Of a stretch of 64,000 bases of DNA, positions 8,084 through 18,327 are shown piece after piece (position 1 is the stretch's first letter; each line of letters begins with the position of its first letter). The stretch lies in NCBI RefSeq assembly GCF_900096965.1, contig NZ_FMYM01000006.1, positions 1-64,000 of the forward strand, read 5' to 3'. This DNA comes from Shouchella lonarensis (lineage in GTDB: Bacteria; Bacillota; Bacilli; Bacillales; Bacillaceae_D). Made by a program: the position numbers and the translations under genes. The notes beneath the pieces were generated by a model that was not told where the DNA came from, did not search any database, and was given only the letters and a program-made list of their open reading frames with translations.

Positions 8084-9530
8084 GGACAAATATGTTTACA
8101 ATGAAAATGCACACTGCAAATATGGCAATCGCAATAAAAACGGCTGACAACCCACTAGAAAGACTATTCGCAATCAGTGTCTTCTCTGCCGCCGGAAGCA
8201 CTGATTGTTGATTTAGCAGTTGATTCACTTTCTCAAGCGATGGCTGTTCAGTAAATGATGTTTGCATTCGTGACAGCTCTGTCGCTAAACGCGCATTTAA
8301 CAGGCCACCTAAAAAAGAGACACCCATCACCCCACCTAATTGACGTGTGAACATGAGCATCGCTGTCGCCTCACCACGTACATTCCAAGCGACACTGGAC
8401 TGGAGAGACACAATATACGTCATCGAGCAAAAGCCCATTCCGACACCAATAATTAAAGACGCACACGCAGCGAGCCATACTTGTGCTGTCACATGCAACA
8501 ATACATATAAACTCGCACCTATTAATAACGCGACAGCGCCAATTGACGCTGTTTTCTTGAATCCCGTTTTTAACATCATCTTTCCAGCAACAACAGCTGA
8601 CGTCGACCAACCTACAGAAAGCGTCGTAAGTGACAACCCTGCAATGAGCGGAGACACTTGCAATACCCCTTGCATATATGTAGGCAAAAAGCTTGAGATG
8701 CTTAAAATGATTGCCCCGATAAATAAACTGCCGACATTGATCGTCCATACCGTCCGCCGACGCCAAAGTGGCAACGTCATCATTGGATGTGTTGTGCGCA
8801 GCTCATGTTTAATAAACCAAAACAAACTAATCGCACTGACAACTAACAACACCCAAATAAACGTAGACGTTTGTAAAAATGACTGTTCTTGCACAAGGAC
8901 GAGCATGAGTGTCATCGTCGCCACAAGTAACAACGCAGCCCCTTTGTAATCAATCGGTTGCTTCTCTTTTGGAACAGACTCCTTTAAAAAGAGGATAATT
9001 CCAACGACTGAGATCAACCCTATTGGCACATTTAACCAAAAAACCCAGGACCAATGTACGTACGTAATTAGCAACGCACCTAAAAAAGGGGCTGTCACCG
9101 CCGCAATTGCCCACACACTAGACAAATACCCTTGAATACGCGAACGTTCTTCCTTCGTATATATGTCACCAACGATTGTCGTCGCAATTGGTTGCACCGC
9201 CCCCGCGCCTAAACCTTGTATACAACGAAAAACAATGAGCCAGGCCATTGACGGTGCAAAGCCGCACAGGACAGATCCGATTAAGAATATTAACACACCA
9301 ATGGTAAAAATACGTTTTCTTCCATAAATGTCTGCGAGTTTACCATAAATTGGAATGGTGACAACTTGCATTAGTAAATAAGCTGAAAACACCCAGCTAA
9401 ACAATGAAAATTGACCAAGGTCACCAACAATTTGTGGCATAATGGTTGCCACAATCGTTGCCTCCACCGCAGCCATAAACATTGCCAGTAATATGGCTGC
9501 TAGTACAAATGGGCGTTTTGTTCCTCTCAT
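8040..9530 (-). CDS. MFS drug-efflux transporter, DHA2 (14-TM) family
   Basis: Proton-driven exporter of 496 residues with about 14 hydrophobic segments, as in the Bmr3/QacA/LmrB group. Motif A is GKLADIYGRKR after TM2. Motif D1-type residues (AAVEATIVATIMPQI) are in TM1, and a motif C-like AAVTAPFLGALL is in TM5, diagnostic of antiporters. The substrate cannot be read from the sequence; drugs or toxic organics are typical. The start follows GAGGGGG. The 3' end overlaps the convergent Nudix gene by 44 bases, so each stop lies inside the other gene. No adjacent regulator of TetR or MarR type is seen. Confidence 0.85.
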   Translation of the reverse strand: MRGTKRPFVLAAILLAMFMAAVEATIVATIMPQIVGDLGQFSLFSWVFSAYLLMQVVTIPIYGKLADIYGRKRIFTIGVLIFLIGSVLCGFAPSMAWLIVFRCIQGLGAGAVQPIATTIVGDIYTKEERSRIQGYLSSVWAIAAVTAPFLGALLITYVHWSWVFWLNVPIGLISVVGIILFLKESVPKEKQPIDYKGAALLLVATMTLMLVLVQEQSFLQTSTFIWVLLVVSAISLFWFIKHELRTTHPMMTLPLWRRRTVWTINVGSLFIGAIILSISSFLPTYMQGVLQVSPLIAGLSLTTLSVGWSTSAVVAGKMMLKTGFKKTASIGAVALLIGASLYVLLHVTAQVWLAACASLIIGVGMGFCSMTYIVSLQSSVAWNVRGEATAMLMFTRQLGGVMGVSFLGGLLNARLATELSRMQTSFTEQPSLEKVNQLLNQQSVLPAAEKTLIANSLSSGLSAVFIAIAIFAVCIFIVNIFVPKGDQKTSSPAAND

Positions 9531-9567
9531 TTTTACGCCCCCTCTTCTTGTGACATCTTTCCCTCAT

Positions 9568-9603
9568 TGAGAAAAAGCCATGCAAATGCACGGCTTTTTC
9601 TCA
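9568..9603 (-). terminator. Terminator between the yrhC-like gene and the MFS gene
   Basis: Perfect 12-bp stem (9568-9579 with 9592-9603), 12-nt loop, with A5/T5 tracts in the arms. It isolates the efflux gene from upstream minus-strand transcription. Confidence 0.75.
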
Positions 9604-9609
9604 TCATAC

Positions 9610-9840
9610 TTACTCATTCATTTGCTCACGTGCCCGCTTTGCTCGCATAGATAACCAACAAAATATAGCTGCAACCATAAATGTGACAATCACAATGAGA
9701 ACATACATCGGCTGTGCTTTCACATCTATTCGGTAGCCTGGTGGCAATAAAAAGCCTAGCGTCAAAAATAGCCCTAATGATAGAAATAAACAACTAAACC
9801 GATGATAGTCTTGCTGTGCTGCCTCCAATTGTTTCTCCAT
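9610..9840 (-). CDS. Small two-TM membrane protein, YrhC-like
   Basis: A 76-residue protein with a short N-terminal helix (MEKQLEAAQQDYHRF), two hydrophobic segments (about residues 16-34 and 45-64) and a basic tail (RAKRAREQ). The size and the QDYxRF motif resemble the YrhC family, which in B. subtilis lies near mtnN and the methionine-to-cysteine genes, as it does here. The function of YrhC is unknown. A ribosome binding site AGGAGGACGAG is present upstream. The identification rests on memory and neighbourhood. Confidence 0.6.
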   Translation of the reverse strand: MEKQLEAAQQDYHRFSCLFLSLGLFLTLGFLLPPGYRIDVKAQPMYVLIVIVTFMVAAIFCWLSMRAKRAREQMNE

Positions 9841-9948
9841 CTGCTCGTCCTCCTAAGATATAGGACATCTTTATTCTTTATCTACAAAAGTGTCTTCTTT
9901 TGTATCTTAACAAATATGATAGATGACGTGAGAAGAGAAATTTTGGTA

Positions 9949-10644
9949 TTATGCCGCCAAAGCACGCAACATGTGTAACACTTGTTGCGCTGAGTGATCT
10001 GCAGCCTTCTTTAAAAAGGTTTCATAAGATCCGTGTGCCTCGCCCCCAGCTACATCTGACAACGCCCGAATAATGACAAACGGTGTTTCAAATTGATGAC
10101 ACACTTGGGCAATTGCCCCTGCTTCCATTTCGACACAATAAGCCGTTGGAAATTGCCCTTTCACTTGCTGCACACGTGTGGCTTCTCCCATAAAAGAATC
10201 ACCCGTCAGCACAAGACCTGTCTCCGTTCGGATGCCCACTTCTTGCGCTGCTTGCTTTGCAATATCAATGAGCTTCTTTGCAGGCATGTAGGCAGGCACA
10301 GAGCCGGGGACTTGTCCATATTCATAGCCAAATACCGTTGCATCAACGTCATGATAACGCACTTCTGTTGAGATGACAATGTCACCAACAGCCATAGCTT
10401 CATGCAATCCCCCAGCAACCCCTGTATTCACAACGTAATCTGGACGATAGCGGTCGTTTAAAAGCGCTGTCGCCATCGCCGCATTCGCTTTACCGATCCC
10501 ACAAAGAGTGAGCACAACCTCCACACCTTCAATTTTACCTAATGTAAACGTACAATGAGCGACTGTTTCTACAACTGGTTCGACCATTTTCCCCCGCAAT
10601 TCATTAACTTCTTCTTCCATTGCACCAATAATACCAACCCGCAC
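9949..10644 (-). CDS. mtnN: 5'-methylthioadenosine/S-adenosylhomocysteine nucleosidase
   Basis: Cleaves MTA and SAH to adenine plus methylthioribose or S-ribosylhomocysteine. It thus serves methionine salvage, removal of methyltransferase inhibitors, and autoinducer-2 production. The 231-residue sequence has [10 protein letters not shown] with the general acid Glu12, TGVAGGL, the substrate-binding [10 protein letters not shown] and the catalytic aspartate in RALSDVAGG. The start is GTG, with gaggag 6 bases upstream. It lies downstream of yrrS and greA on the minus strand, a B. subtilis-like neighbourhood. Confidence 0.95.
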   Translation of the reverse strand: MRVGIIGAMEEEVNELRGKMVEPVVETVAHCTFTLGKIEGVEVVLTLCGIGKANAAMATALLNDRYRPDYVVNTGVAGGLHEAMAVGDIVISTEVRYHDVDATVFGYEYGQVPGSVPAYMPAKKLIDIAKQAAQEVGIRTETGLVLTGDSFMGEATRVQQVKGQFPTAYCVEMEAGAIAQVCHQFETPFVIIRALSDVAGGEAHGSYETFLKKAADHSAQQVLHMLRALAA

Positions 10645-10673
10645 GTTATCTCCTCACTTTTCCAACTCTTGTT

Positions 10674-11288
10674 TTATCGGTATGGGTTGCTTGTCATTTG
10701 CTCGACCGATGTCACTTCCCAACCAACACCGTCTACCCACTTTAATTGTACTTCTTGTGGTGTATCATGACTGCCAGCAGCACTAATCACAGCACGCGCT
10801 GCAGATGAACCACCATTTTCTAAACGCCATAAGATCGCACCATTGACTCCATCGCGTAAATTCGTACCTAAATAAACGGCTTCTTCCATTTCATTCCAAT
10901 TCTGACTACCCATAGTAAAATCGTTTGGTGTTGGATTTTCTTGCGCTGTTTCCACTTGCTTTTCTTCTGAGGTCGTTTCTTCTTCCTCTTCTTTTTCTTC
11001 CTCTGTCTCTTCAGATTCAGAAGGTTTCTCTTTTTCTTCTTCCTCTTCTGCACGCGCGTCTACATTCGCAGATGCTTGCTTGTCCTCGTCTTTACCATCT
11101 TCAACAAGCGCTGGCCCATTGTTTTCTTTTTCTGGTTCATTGTTGCTCGCCTGTTGCGTATTTGAAGACATCCAATGCGTCACAAGCGTCACACCTAATA
11201 CGACGATTAGAACACTGACAACTGCGATTGCAATATTTAACAACCGATTAATCCGTCTACTTTTCCGGTTCTCATATCGCTTGCTCAT
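10674..11288 (-). CDS. yrrS: YrrS-family membrane-anchored protein (DUF1510)
   Basis: 204 residues: a basic cytoplasmic N-terminus (MSKRYENRKSRRINR), one TM helix at about 16-38, a very acidic Glu/Lys/Ser-rich linker (about 50-118), and a C-terminal domain (NWNEMEEAVYLGTNLRDGVNGAIL to the end) that matches the DUF1510 region of YrrS. It is predicted to be a single-pass protein with its domain outside. In B. subtilis yrrS is linked to a penicillin-binding protein gene; none is next to it here. The function is not established. It sits between greA and mtnN. Confidence 0.85.
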   Translation of the reverse strand: MSKRYENRKSRRINRLLNIAIAVVSVLIVVLGVTLVTHWMSSNTQQASNNEPEKENNGPALVEDGKDEDKQASANVDARAEEEEEKEKPSESEETEEEKEEEEETTSEEKQVETAQENPTPNDFTMGSQNWNEMEEAVYLGTNLRDGVNGAILWRLENGGSSAARAVISAAGSHDTPQEVQLKWVDGVGWEVTSVEQMTSNPYR

Positions 11289-11331
11289 ATGCTCACACTC
11301 CTTTAACCATCTACAAACACACGTTGCGCTA

Positions 11332-11811
11332 TTAGCGAATCTCTAAAATCTTGACCTCTAACTCTCCACCTGGTGTATTTACGACGGCCTTGTCATTGAC
11401 CGTTTTACCTAGCAAACTTCTCGCCATTGGAGAATCATTGGATATTTTCCCGTCAAGCGGGTCTGATTCTGCGCTTCCAACAATTGTATATTCTTCTTCT
11501 TCTCCATCCGGCAGCTCGACGAGGCGGACTGTTTTCCCGAGAGAAACCACATGGTCTTCTGTCGTTGTTGCTTCAATCATGACCGCATTACGAATCATCT
11601 TTTCCAGCTGTGCAATGCGCCCTTCTACAAAAGCCTGCTCTTCTTTAGCTGAATCGTACTCTGAATTCTCCGATAAGTCCCCAAAACTCCGTGCCACTTT
11701 TATCCGCTCCACCACTTCCTTACGGCGAACAGTAATAAGTTGTTGTAACTCATCTTCCAACTTTCGCTTTCCTTCTTCTGTCATATAATGCTTTTTTTCT
11801 GCTGCCATCAT
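11332..11811 (-). CDS. greA: Transcription elongation factor GreA
   Basis: Rescues backtracked RNA polymerase by stimulating cleavage of the nascent RNA 3' end. About 159 residues: an N-terminal coiled coil with the acidic tip ([25 protein letters not shown]) carrying the catalytic Asp/Glu pair, then a C-terminal FKBP-like domain ([24 protein letters not shown]). The frame begins with a GTG at 11817 that overlaps the ribosome binding site gaggag. I prefer the ATG at 11811, although the ATG at 11808 is nearly as good. Length and sequence match B. subtilis GreA. It lies 70 bases downstream of udk. Confidence 0.95.
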   Translation of the reverse strand: MMAAEKKHYMTEEGKRKLEDELQQLITVRRKEVVERIKVARSFGDLSENSEYDSAKEEQAFVEGRIAQLEKMIRNAVMIEATTTEDHVVSLGKTVRLVELPDGEEEEYTIVGSAESDPLDGKISNDSPMARSLLGKTVNDKAVVNTPGGELEVKILEIR

Positions 11812-11881
11812 CGTCACTCCTCATCAATTTCGTTTTTATTTTCTACTAAAATTACTGTCATATCGCGAATTAGCTGCCTTA

Positions 11882-12523
11882 TTACCCGTGTAATGATTTG
11901 TTCGCCACAACTGTATGAATCTTTGTTGCCAACAAATCGATGGCCACTTTATTTTGTCCACCTTCAGGAATGATCACATCCGCATAACGTTTTGTAGGTT
12001 CTACAAACTGCAAGTGCATCGGGCGAACAACGGATGTGTACTGTTCAATAACCGAGTCAATCGAACGACCTCGCTCTTTTGTATCTCGCATGAGACGTCG
12101 AATAATACGGATATCTGCGTCTGTGTCGACGAACGCTTTAATATCCATCAAGCTCCTTAGACGTTCATCTTCTAAGATGAGAATGCCTTCTAGGATGATC
12201 ACATCTTTTGGTTCAATTCTCGTCACTTCTTTTGCCCGTGTATGATTCGCATAGTCATAACTGGGCTTTTCAATTGGCGCCCGATCAGCCAACTGTAGTA
12301 AGTGCGTGTATAACAATTCATTGTCAAATGCGAGCGGATGATCATAATTTGTTTTTAAGCGCTCTTCAAAAGATAAATGGTCTTGATTTTTATAGTAAGC
12401 GTCTTGTTCAATTAAAACAATCGATGAGCCTTGAAACTGCTTAAAAATTTCTTGCGCGACGGTCGTTTTTCCTGAACCCGTCCCTCCTGCTACACCAATT
12501 ATCACGGGTCTGCTTGACTGCAT
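11882..12523 (-). CDS. udk: Uridine kinase
   Basis: Phosphorylates uridine and cytidine with ATP or GTP in pyrimidine salvage. The P-loop [12 protein letters not shown] starts at about residue 12. The uridine-binding block DAYYKNQ...YDHPLAFD and the helix [14 protein letters not shown] with lid arginines are as in the Udk family. The length (213 aa) is normal. The ATG follows AGGAGAG. Together with greA downstream and trmR upstream it lies in the conserved minus-strand block running from alaS to mtnN; the U32-type peptidase genes that lie between trmR and udk in B. subtilis are absent here. Confidence 0.95.
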   Translation of the reverse strand: MQSSRPVIIGVAGGTGSGKTTVAQEIFKQFQGSSIVLIEQDAYYKNQDHLSFEERLKTNYDHPLAFDNELLYTHLLQLADRAPIEKPSYDYANHTRAKEVTRIEPKDVIILEGILILEDERLRSLMDIKAFVDTDADIRIIRRLMRDTKERGRSIDSVIEQYTSVVRPMHLQFVEPTKRYADVIIPEGGQNKVAIDLLATKIHTVVANKSLHG

Positions 12524-12594
12524 GCTCTTCTCTCCTATACAAGTAAAACTTAAATCATCCTACACGAAAACAACGACTTTTATGACGCGTTCGG

Positions 12595-13242
12595 TTACAA
12601 TTTTTTTACACTGCATGCAACACCATCACCAATCGGATAAACACGCGTCTCATACGTTGGATGCTTCATCAACCACTCATTGTAGTGACGAATTTTTTTG
12701 ACGAGGGGACGCAATCTCTTTTCAGAAATTTCTTCATCTGCCACTGCAACCAAACCTCGAAACAATACATTGTCACTCCATATAACGCCACCTGCTTTAA
12801 CAAATGGCTCATATTGCTCAAAAAAAGTGCGGTACTGTCCTTTTGCTGCATCAATAAATAATACATCAAATGGCTGAAAATGTACAACTTGGTTTACGGC
12901 TTCTGTTGCATCTGCATGAATAAGTGTGATCCGGTCTTGTAATTTTGCTTCCGTTACAAAACCTTCCGCTTGCGCAAATCGTACTGGATCGCGTTCAATC
13001 GTCACGATATGAGCAGATGGTATGGCAAGTGCCATCCGGATCGCCGAATAACCGATTGCCGTACCGATCTCTAAAATGCGCTTTGGTTGCTGCAATAACA
13101 GATGTGACAACATCATCTCGAGTGAAATGAGTTCCATAATCGGGACGTTTTCCACTTTAGCGACGCGCTCCATTTCTTGTAATAATGGCACGCGGTCAGG
13201 AATCCATGATTCAACATAGCCCTTTACGCGGTTATTTATCAT
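12595..13242 (-). CDS. trmR: tRNA 5-hydroxyuridine methyltransferase (YrrM family)
   Basis: SAM-dependent O-methyltransferase of the class I Rossmann type. In B. subtilis the homologue TrmR (YrrM) methylates 5-hydroxyuridine at tRNA position 34 to mo5U. Motif I is ILEIGTAIGYSAIRMA, motif II IVTIERDP, and the metal-binding region is VLFIDAAKGQYRTFFE...DNVLFRGLV. The ATG at 13242 (215 aa) has AAAGGA at 8 bases; the upstream in-frame ATG at 13251 lies too close to that site. It is in the usual place between mltG and udk. Confidence 0.88.
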   Translation of the reverse strand: MINNRVKGYVESWIPDRVPLLQEMERVAKVENVPIMELISLEMMLSHLLLQQPKRILEIGTAIGYSAIRMALAIPSAHIVTIERDPVRFAQAEGFVTEAKLQDRITLIHADATEAVNQVVHFQPFDVLFIDAAKGQYRTFFEQYEPFVKAGGVIWSDNVLFRGLVAVADEEISEKRLRPLVKKIRHYNEWLMKHPTYETRVYPIGDGVACSVKKL

Positions 13243-13284
13243 GTGAACCATCCTTTTTTACGTCCTTTGTGGAAGATGTCATAT

Positions 13285-14439
13285 TTACTCATCATCTTTT
13301 TTCTTGTTTTCCTCCCACTCGCTCCTATACTTATTGCGGGCAGCTTCATGCGCCTCAAGATCAACATTATAAATAATCTCTCCATTATAACGAGCGTAAA
13401 AAAATAAGTAGTCCGTCTGTGTTGGATCAGCCGCAGCCATAAAGGATTCCTCACGCATGTTCGCAATGGGTCCAGGTGGCAAGCCTTTATTTTTATACGT
13501 ATTGTATGGTGAATCGACCTCAAGATCCTTAAGGGACGTCATATATAAATGTTCTCCCTTTGCGTAGGCAACAGTAGGATCAACTTGTAATTTCATGTCT
13601 TTATTTAGACGATTATGCAACACACCTGAAATCATGAAACGATCTTCTTGCTCTAATGCTTCACGCTCGACAATGGCACCAATGGTAAGTAACTGATGAA
13701 TTGTATACTTCCCTTCATTTGCACGAATGAGTGCTTGCTTATCATCGATCATCTTTTGCGTACGGTCAAGCATTGCCTTAATCGCTGCATCAAGTGACAT
13801 ATTTTCTTCTGTAAAATCATAACGGGACGGATATAAATAACCTTCAAGCGGGTGACGAATATGTTCATTCAAAATTTCATCTGTCAACATATCGTACTTT
13901 TCAATGAGTGACTTCACATAGTCATGGTCATCCATTTTTGCTAAAATCTCTTCCTTTTTTTCAGGGACATGTTCAGCCACACGTGCAGCAATTTGCTGTA
14001 GTGTCCATCCTTCGGGAATAATAAAAGAATGCGCCGCATCTGCTGTCGCACTTGGGTCTTTCAACGTGGCAATCAATTGATCAATATCCATCTCAGTGCT
14101 AAGGTTATACTCACCTGCTTGAAAATCTGATGCATTTTTATAACGTGTATAGTAGCGAAAAATGGACGCATTACGTATGAGCCCCTGTTCTTCTAAAATG
14201 GCACCAATTGTTGTCGTTGAAGAGCCTATTGGAATTGATACATGTACATCTCGTCCCTCTCCGTCTGCATCCATTGCTTTTAAGGCCAATGAAACATAAA
14301 TATATGCACCAACACCTACGACCACAATGAGCGATAGCAGAGATACGACACAAATAAAAACAATTTTTCGAACGGTCTTTGCCCGGGAAACTTGTTCCTC
14401 GTATTGCGTCATAAACTGTTTATCTTGTTTTTTGGACAT
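13285..14439 (-). CDS. mltG: Endolytic murein transglycosylase MltG
   Basis: Cuts nascent glycan strands at the membrane and so sets glycan length. The 384-residue protein has a cytoplasmic N-terminus, one TM helix (about 26-48), a LysM-like region (VSIPIGSSTTTIGAILEEQGLI) and the YceG domain with the catalytic glutamate E258 in GAIVEREA. NRL, DPTVAYA and the SPYNTYKNKGLPPGPI block follow. The start was moved to the ATG at 14439, after GGGGAGGC; the frame upstream has no ribosome binding site. It follows yrzB in the conserved order and ends in a Lys/Asp-rich tail. Confidence 0.94.
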   Translation of the reverse strand: MSKKQDKQFMTQYEEQVSRAKTVRKIVFICVVSLLSLIVVVGVGAYIYVSLALKAMDADGEGRDVHVSIPIGSSTTTIGAILEEQGLIRNASIFRYYTRYKNASDFQAGEYNLSTEMDIDQLIATLKDPSATADAAHSFIIPEGWTLQQIAARVAEHVPEKKEEILAKMDDHDYVKSLIEKYDMLTDEILNEHIRHPLEGYLYPSRYDFTEENMSLDAAIKAMLDRTQKMIDDKQALIRANEGKYTIHQLLTIGAIVEREALEQEDRFMISGVLHNRLNKDMKLQVDPTVAYAKGEHLYMTSLKDLEVDSPYNTYKNKGLPPGPIANMREESFMAAADPTQTDYLFFYARYNGEIIYNVDLEAHEAARNKYRSEWEENKKKDDE

Positions 14440-14514
14440 AACTGCCTCCCCATACCAAACAAGTGGAAAAAGGGTGTAAGTAGATTTAACCCCCTTTGCC
14501 ACAAATATTTCAAA

Positions 14515-14547
14515 GGAAACCCGCGCTACCTAATGGGCACGGGTTCC
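14515..14547 (-). terminator. Probable terminator between yrzB and mltG
   Basis: Arms 14515-14526 and 14537-14547 pair (ggaaacccg with cgggttcc) with small mismatches. T-rich sequence lies on either side (ttgttttatt on the plus strand, tttgaaatattt on the minus strand). Confidence 0.55.
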
Positions 14548-14552
14548 TTGTT

Positions 14553-14849
14553 TTATTCTTCCTCGGCTCCCTCTTCTTCCGAAAAAGTATTGAGCATTTC
14601 CTCAATGATTTCCCATTCCTCGTCTGTCTCTACTGGAAAAAGGGCAATGTCGTTGTCTGGATCATCACGATCTTCATAACGGAACGCGAACACCTCAACT
14701 TCTTCCTCTTCTGAGTCAGCGCCCTCCGGGATTAGCATAATATAAGAACGTCCTGTCTCGTCTACAGTGAACCGAAATAACTCATCAAATAAATGTTCAT
14801 TTCCTTCTTCATCAGGGATTACAATGCGTTCTCTTTCTTCTTGGGACAT
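14553..14849 (-). CDS. yrzB: DUF1292 family protein YrzB
   Basis: A 98-residue, strongly acidic protein with the DUF1292 pattern: ERIVIPDEEGNEHLFDELFRF, YIMLIPEG, then VEVFAFRYEDRD and the closing EWEIIEEMLNTF. The family is cytoplasmic and almost always encoded in the yrzL-ruvX-yrzB block, as here. Its molecular role is not known. It lies 20 bases after ruvX and is probably co-transcribed with it. The ATG is preceded by a purine-rich site (ggaggaaaaaa). Confidence 0.9.
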   Translation of the reverse strand: MSQEERERIVIPDEEGNEHLFDELFRFTVDETGRSYIMLIPEGADSEEEEVEVFAFRYEDRDDPDNDIALFPVETDEEWEIIEEMLNTFSEEEGAEEE

Positions 14850-14869
14850 TTTTTTTCCTCCAATTGTCG

Positions 14870-15304
14870 TTAGATAGATGTCGGTCGATGGCTCGCGTGG
14901 TCTAAATAGCTTTGTAATATAAGTACTGCTGCCATTTTGTCAATCACTTTTTTGCGTTTTTTTCGACTGACATCGGCGTCAACGAGCACGCGTGTTGCTG
15001 CTGCAGTTGTTAATCGCTCATCCCAGAGCACGACTTGTACATCAACATGCTCTCTTAGCATTTTAGCAAAAGTTTCACTCCTGCGTCCACTTTCACCAAT
15101 CGTGCCGTTCATATTTTTAGGATAACCAACGACAACAGTTTGTGCTTCATGCATATTTACTAATGACACCAGCTTGCTAAACATGTCGCTTTTGTTCTCA
15201 TCATTAAACGCTATCGTTTCCAATCCTTGCGCCGTCCAACCAAGTGCATCGCTTAAAGCCACACCAACCGTTTTTGTTCCAACATCTAAACCAATTATCC
15301 TCAT
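14870..15304 (-). CDS. ruvX: Putative pre-16S rRNA nuclease / Holliday-junction resolvase-like protein (YqgF)
   Basis: RNase H-fold nuclease (144 aa) thought to process 16S rRNA 5' ends; it was earlier proposed as a resolvase. The metal-binding acidic residues are in [28 protein letters not shown] and [11 protein letters not shown]...[14 protein letters not shown]. The ATG overlaps the yrzL stop as ATGA (15301-15304), so translation is coupled. B. subtilis calls it yrrK. It is a normal family length. Confidence 0.93.
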   Translation of the reverse strand: MRIIGLDVGTKTVGVALSDALGWTAQGLETIAFNDENKSDMFSKLVSLVNMHEAQTVVVGYPKNMNGTIGESGRRSETFAKMLREHVDVQVVLWDERLTTAAATRVLVDADVSRKKRKKVIDKMAAVLILQSYLDHASHRPTSI

Positions 15305-15573
15305 TTATAGGTCCTACCGTGTTGCATCAAATAGGATTTCACTAATGTCTCAATTAATTCATCTCGTTCTAACTTTCGAATGAGCGTTCTTGCGTCACGA
15401 TGACGTGGAATATAGGCCGGATCCCCTGATAATAAGTAGCCAACAATCTGGTTAATTGGATGATAACCTTTTTCCTCAAGCGCATCATAAACAGACAAGA
15501 GCACTTCTTGTACATCTGCATCGAAGGAGTCATCATTGAAACTGAATTGCATCGTATGATCGATTGAACTCAC
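15301..15573 (-). CDS. yrzL: IreB/YrzL regulatory phosphoprotein (UPF0297)
   Basis: A 90-residue protein with the full UPF0297 signature: [54 protein letters not shown] and LVKSYL. In Enterococcus faecalis the homologue IreB is phosphorylated by the kinase IreK and affects cephalosporin resistance; that role here is inference. I use the GTG at 15573, which follows gaagaggtgag and restores the usual 88-90 residue length. The frame upstream to 15615 lacks support. It overlaps ruvX by 4 bases and lies downstream of alaS. Confidence 0.92.
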   Translation of the reverse strand: MSSIDHTMQFSFNDDSFDADVQEVLLSVYDALEEKGYHPINQIVGYLLSGDPAYIPRHRDARTLIRKLERDELIETLVKSYLMQHGRTYK

Positions 15574-15653
15574 CGCTCTCACCTCTTCTTCGCATATTCC
15601 TAAAATACCGGACAAATATCTTATCCCTTACATTGTACACTATCTATCGCACA

Positions 15654-18296
15654 TTAGGAAAGGGATTTTACGTACTCGTAAACATAAGCAAGTGCTTCAT
15701 CAATTTTTTCTGGTCTTTTGCCTCCGGCTTGTGCCATGTCTGGACGTCCACCGCCTCCACCACCTGCACGTGTCGCAACTTCTTTCATTAATTTACCGGC
15801 ATGATGTCCTTTTGCAATGGCATCCTTTGTAGCAGCTGCAACAAAGGTGGCTGCCTCACCTGTCTCGGCTCCAAGTACGATGACCGCAGCATCATATTTC
15901 TGTTTCAGTACGTCAATCATCTTCCGAAGCGCCTCCGTATCTTTCGCAGAGACTTTTGCTGCAAGCACTGTCACACCATTAATTTCTTGCGCTTGTGACA
16001 TTAAATCACCAGATGCTAGTTGCCCGACCTTCGCTGTAAGTGATTCGTTCTCACGCCGTGCTTCGCGAAGTTCTTCTTGAATTCGTTCAATGCGCGTTGG
16101 CACATCCGTTAATTGTTTTGCTTTCAACCGCTCGGCAGCATCTTGCAACACCATCACTTGATCACTTAAAAATTGATATGCCCCTTTTGATGTCACTGCT
16201 TCAATTCGGCGTACACCGGCGCCAATGCCTACTTCAGACACAATTTTAAACAAACCAATTTCTGCTGTGTTATGCACATGGCAACCACCACACAACTCCA
16301 AACTATAGTCACCAAGCTGTACGACGCGCACATGTTCACCATATTTCTCACCGAAAAGCGCCATCGCACCCATTGCTTTTGCTTCTTCCAATGTTTTTGT
16401 TGCGATGTTTACTGGCAATGATTGCCACACTTTCTCGTTCACGCGTGTTTCAATTTGGGCAAGCTCATTTTTTGTAACAGCACCAAAATGAGAGAAGTCA
16501 AAGCGTAATCGCCCTTCTTCCACAAGCGATCCTGCTTGATTCACGTGCGCCCCGAGCACATCTTTGAGCGCTTGATGAAGCAAATGGGTCGCTGTATGAT
16601 TTTTTTGAATGGCTAATCGCTCGTGTGCAGAAATAGATGCATTAAGCGATTGACCGACAGACAACGTGCCTTCGATCACTTCCACAGTGTGCAAGTGTTG
16701 ACCATTCGGCGCTTTTTTCACGTCACAAACACGTGCCTGCGCGCCGTCAGTTACAAGTAAACCACAGTCAGCTACTTGACCACCACTTTCAGCGTAAAAT
16801 GGGGTTTCATTCAACAGTACTTGTACCGTCTCACCTGCTTGCGCCTGCGTCACAAGCGCTTGTCCAGAAATGATCGTTGTAATGACTGCAGGCACATCAA
16901 ATTTGTCATAACCAACAAACATACTTTGTACATTAAGATCACTTAAGACACCTTCTTGGATGCCCATTGAAGCTACTTCTTGTCGTGCTTGACGCGCACG
17001 CGTCCGTTGGGCTTCCATTTGCTTGTCAAAACCCGCACGGTCAACAGTGAGTCCTTGTTCTGCAACATATTCTTCTGTCAAATCAATCGGGAATCCATAT
17101 GTGTCGTACAAACGAAACGCCTCATTACCGGCAATGACTGTCGTCCCTTCTTGCTTCGCACGGGTCATCACATCATTTAGTAAACCTAAGCCTTCATTTA
17201 ACGTCTCATGAAAACGTTCTTCTTCTGTACGAATGACTCGCTGAACGAAATCACGTTTTGTCGTCACATCCGGATAGAAATCCACCATCACTTCCGCAAC
17301 TACAGGCACAAGCTCATACATAAATGGTCGCTCAATTCTAAGCGTTTTTGCAAAACGAACCGCTCGTCGAAGTAGCCTTCTTAATACATACCCTCGCCCT
17401 TCATTAGAAGGAAGCGCGCCATCTGCAATCGCAAATGAAACGGTTCGAATATGATCCGCAATGACTTTAAATGCTGTCCGCTTCTCGTCTGCACTTTCCA
17501 TATATGTTTCTTTTGTAAAACGCTCTGTCTCCTTAATAATCGGGATAAACAAGTCGGTTTCAAAATTTGTCGGCGCCTCTTGAATGACCGATACCATCCG
17601 CTCAAGCCCCATACCCGTATCAATATTTTTCTTTGGTAGCGGTGTATATGTGCCATCAGCATTATGATTAAATTGCGAGAACACTAAGTTCCAAATTTCT
17701 AAGTAACGATCATTTTCTCCACCAGGATAAAGCTCAGGATCATTTTCGTCATCACCATATGCAGGACCGCGGTCATAAAAAATTTCTGAGTTCGGTCCAC
17801 TTGGTCCTTCTCCTATATCCCAAAAGTTCCCCTCTAGTCTGACGATCCGTGTAGACGGGATGCCAATGACATCGTGCCAATACGTATATGCTTCTTCATC
17901 TTCTGGGTGCACGGTTACCGATAACTTCTCTGGGTCAAAACCGATCCACTGATCACTCGTTAAAAACTCCCACGCATATTGAATGGCTTCTTCTTTAAAA
18001 TAATCACCAATAGAGAAGTTCCCAAGCATTTCAAAAAATGTATGGTGGCGGGCTGTCTTTCCGACATTCTCAATATCATTTGTACGGATTGATTTTTGCG
18101 CATTTGCCATCCGCGGATTGTCCGGCACAACCCGACCGTCAAAATATTTCTTCAATGTTGCGACACCACTATTAATCCATAAAAGACTCGGGTCCTCAAA
18201 AGGAACGAGCGACGCACTTGGCATCACCGCATGTCCTTTTTCAGCAAAGAAATCCAAAAACATTTGTCGAACTTGTGCTGAGGTTAGTCGTTTCAC
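15654..18296 (-). CDS. alaS: Alanyl-tRNA synthetase
   Basis: Charges tRNA-Ala. The 880 residues contain in order the class II catalytic core (motif 1-3 region from SSAQV-type start through GVGLERM-like [10 protein letters not shown]), the tRNA-recognition domain, the editing domain with zinc ligands (NHTATHLLH, then C..GGCHVHNT), a coiled coil ([16 protein letters not shown]) and the C-Ala domain with [15 protein letters not shown]. The start is GTG, with AGGAGCG 9 bases upstream. Preceded by a leader with an extended -10 promoter and an intrinsic terminator, so expression is probably attenuated. The 3' end is 80 bases from yrzL. Confidence 0.97.
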   Translation of the reverse strand: MKRLTSAQVRQMFLDFFAEKGHAVMPSASLVPFEDPSLLWINSGVATLKKYFDGRVVPDNPRMANAQKSIRTNDIENVGKTARHHTFFEMLGNFSIGDYFKEEAIQYAWEFLTSDQWIGFDPEKLSVTVHPEDEEAYTYWHDVIGIPSTRIVRLEGNFWDIGEGPSGPNSEIFYDRGPAYGDDENDPELYPGGENDRYLEIWNLVFSQFNHNADGTYTPLPKKNIDTGMGLERMVSVIQEAPTNFETDLFIPIIKETERFTKETYMESADEKRTAFKVIADHIRTVSFAIADGALPSNEGRGYVLRRLLRRAVRFAKTLRIERPFMYELVPVVAEVMVDFYPDVTTKRDFVQRVIRTEEERFHETLNEGLGLLNDVMTRAKQEGTTVIAGNEAFRLYDTYGFPIDLTEEYVAEQGLTVDRAGFDKQMEAQRTRARQARQEVASMGIQEGVLSDLNVQSMFVGYDKFDVPAVITTIISGQALVTQAQAGETVQVLLNETPFYAESGGQVADCGLLVTDGAQARVCDVKKAPNGQHLHTVEVIEGTLSVGQSLNASISAHERLAIQKNHTATHLLHQALKDVLGAHVNQAGSLVEEGRLRFDFSHFGAVTKNELAQIETRVNEKVWQSLPVNIATKTLEEAKAMGAMALFGEKYGEHVRVVQLGDYSLELCGGCHVHNTAEIGLFKIVSEVGIGAGVRRIEAVTSKGAYQFLSDQVMVLQDAAERLKAKQLTDVPTRIERIQEELREARRENESLTAKVGQLASGDLMSQAQEINGVTVLAAKVSAKDTEALRKMIDVLKQKYDAAVIVLGAETGEAATFVAAATKDAIAKGHHAGKLMKEVATRAGGGGGGRPDMAQAGGKRPEKIDEALAYVYEYVKSLS

Positions 18297-18327
18297 AATG
18301 ATCGCTCCTATCTATGTATAAAAAATG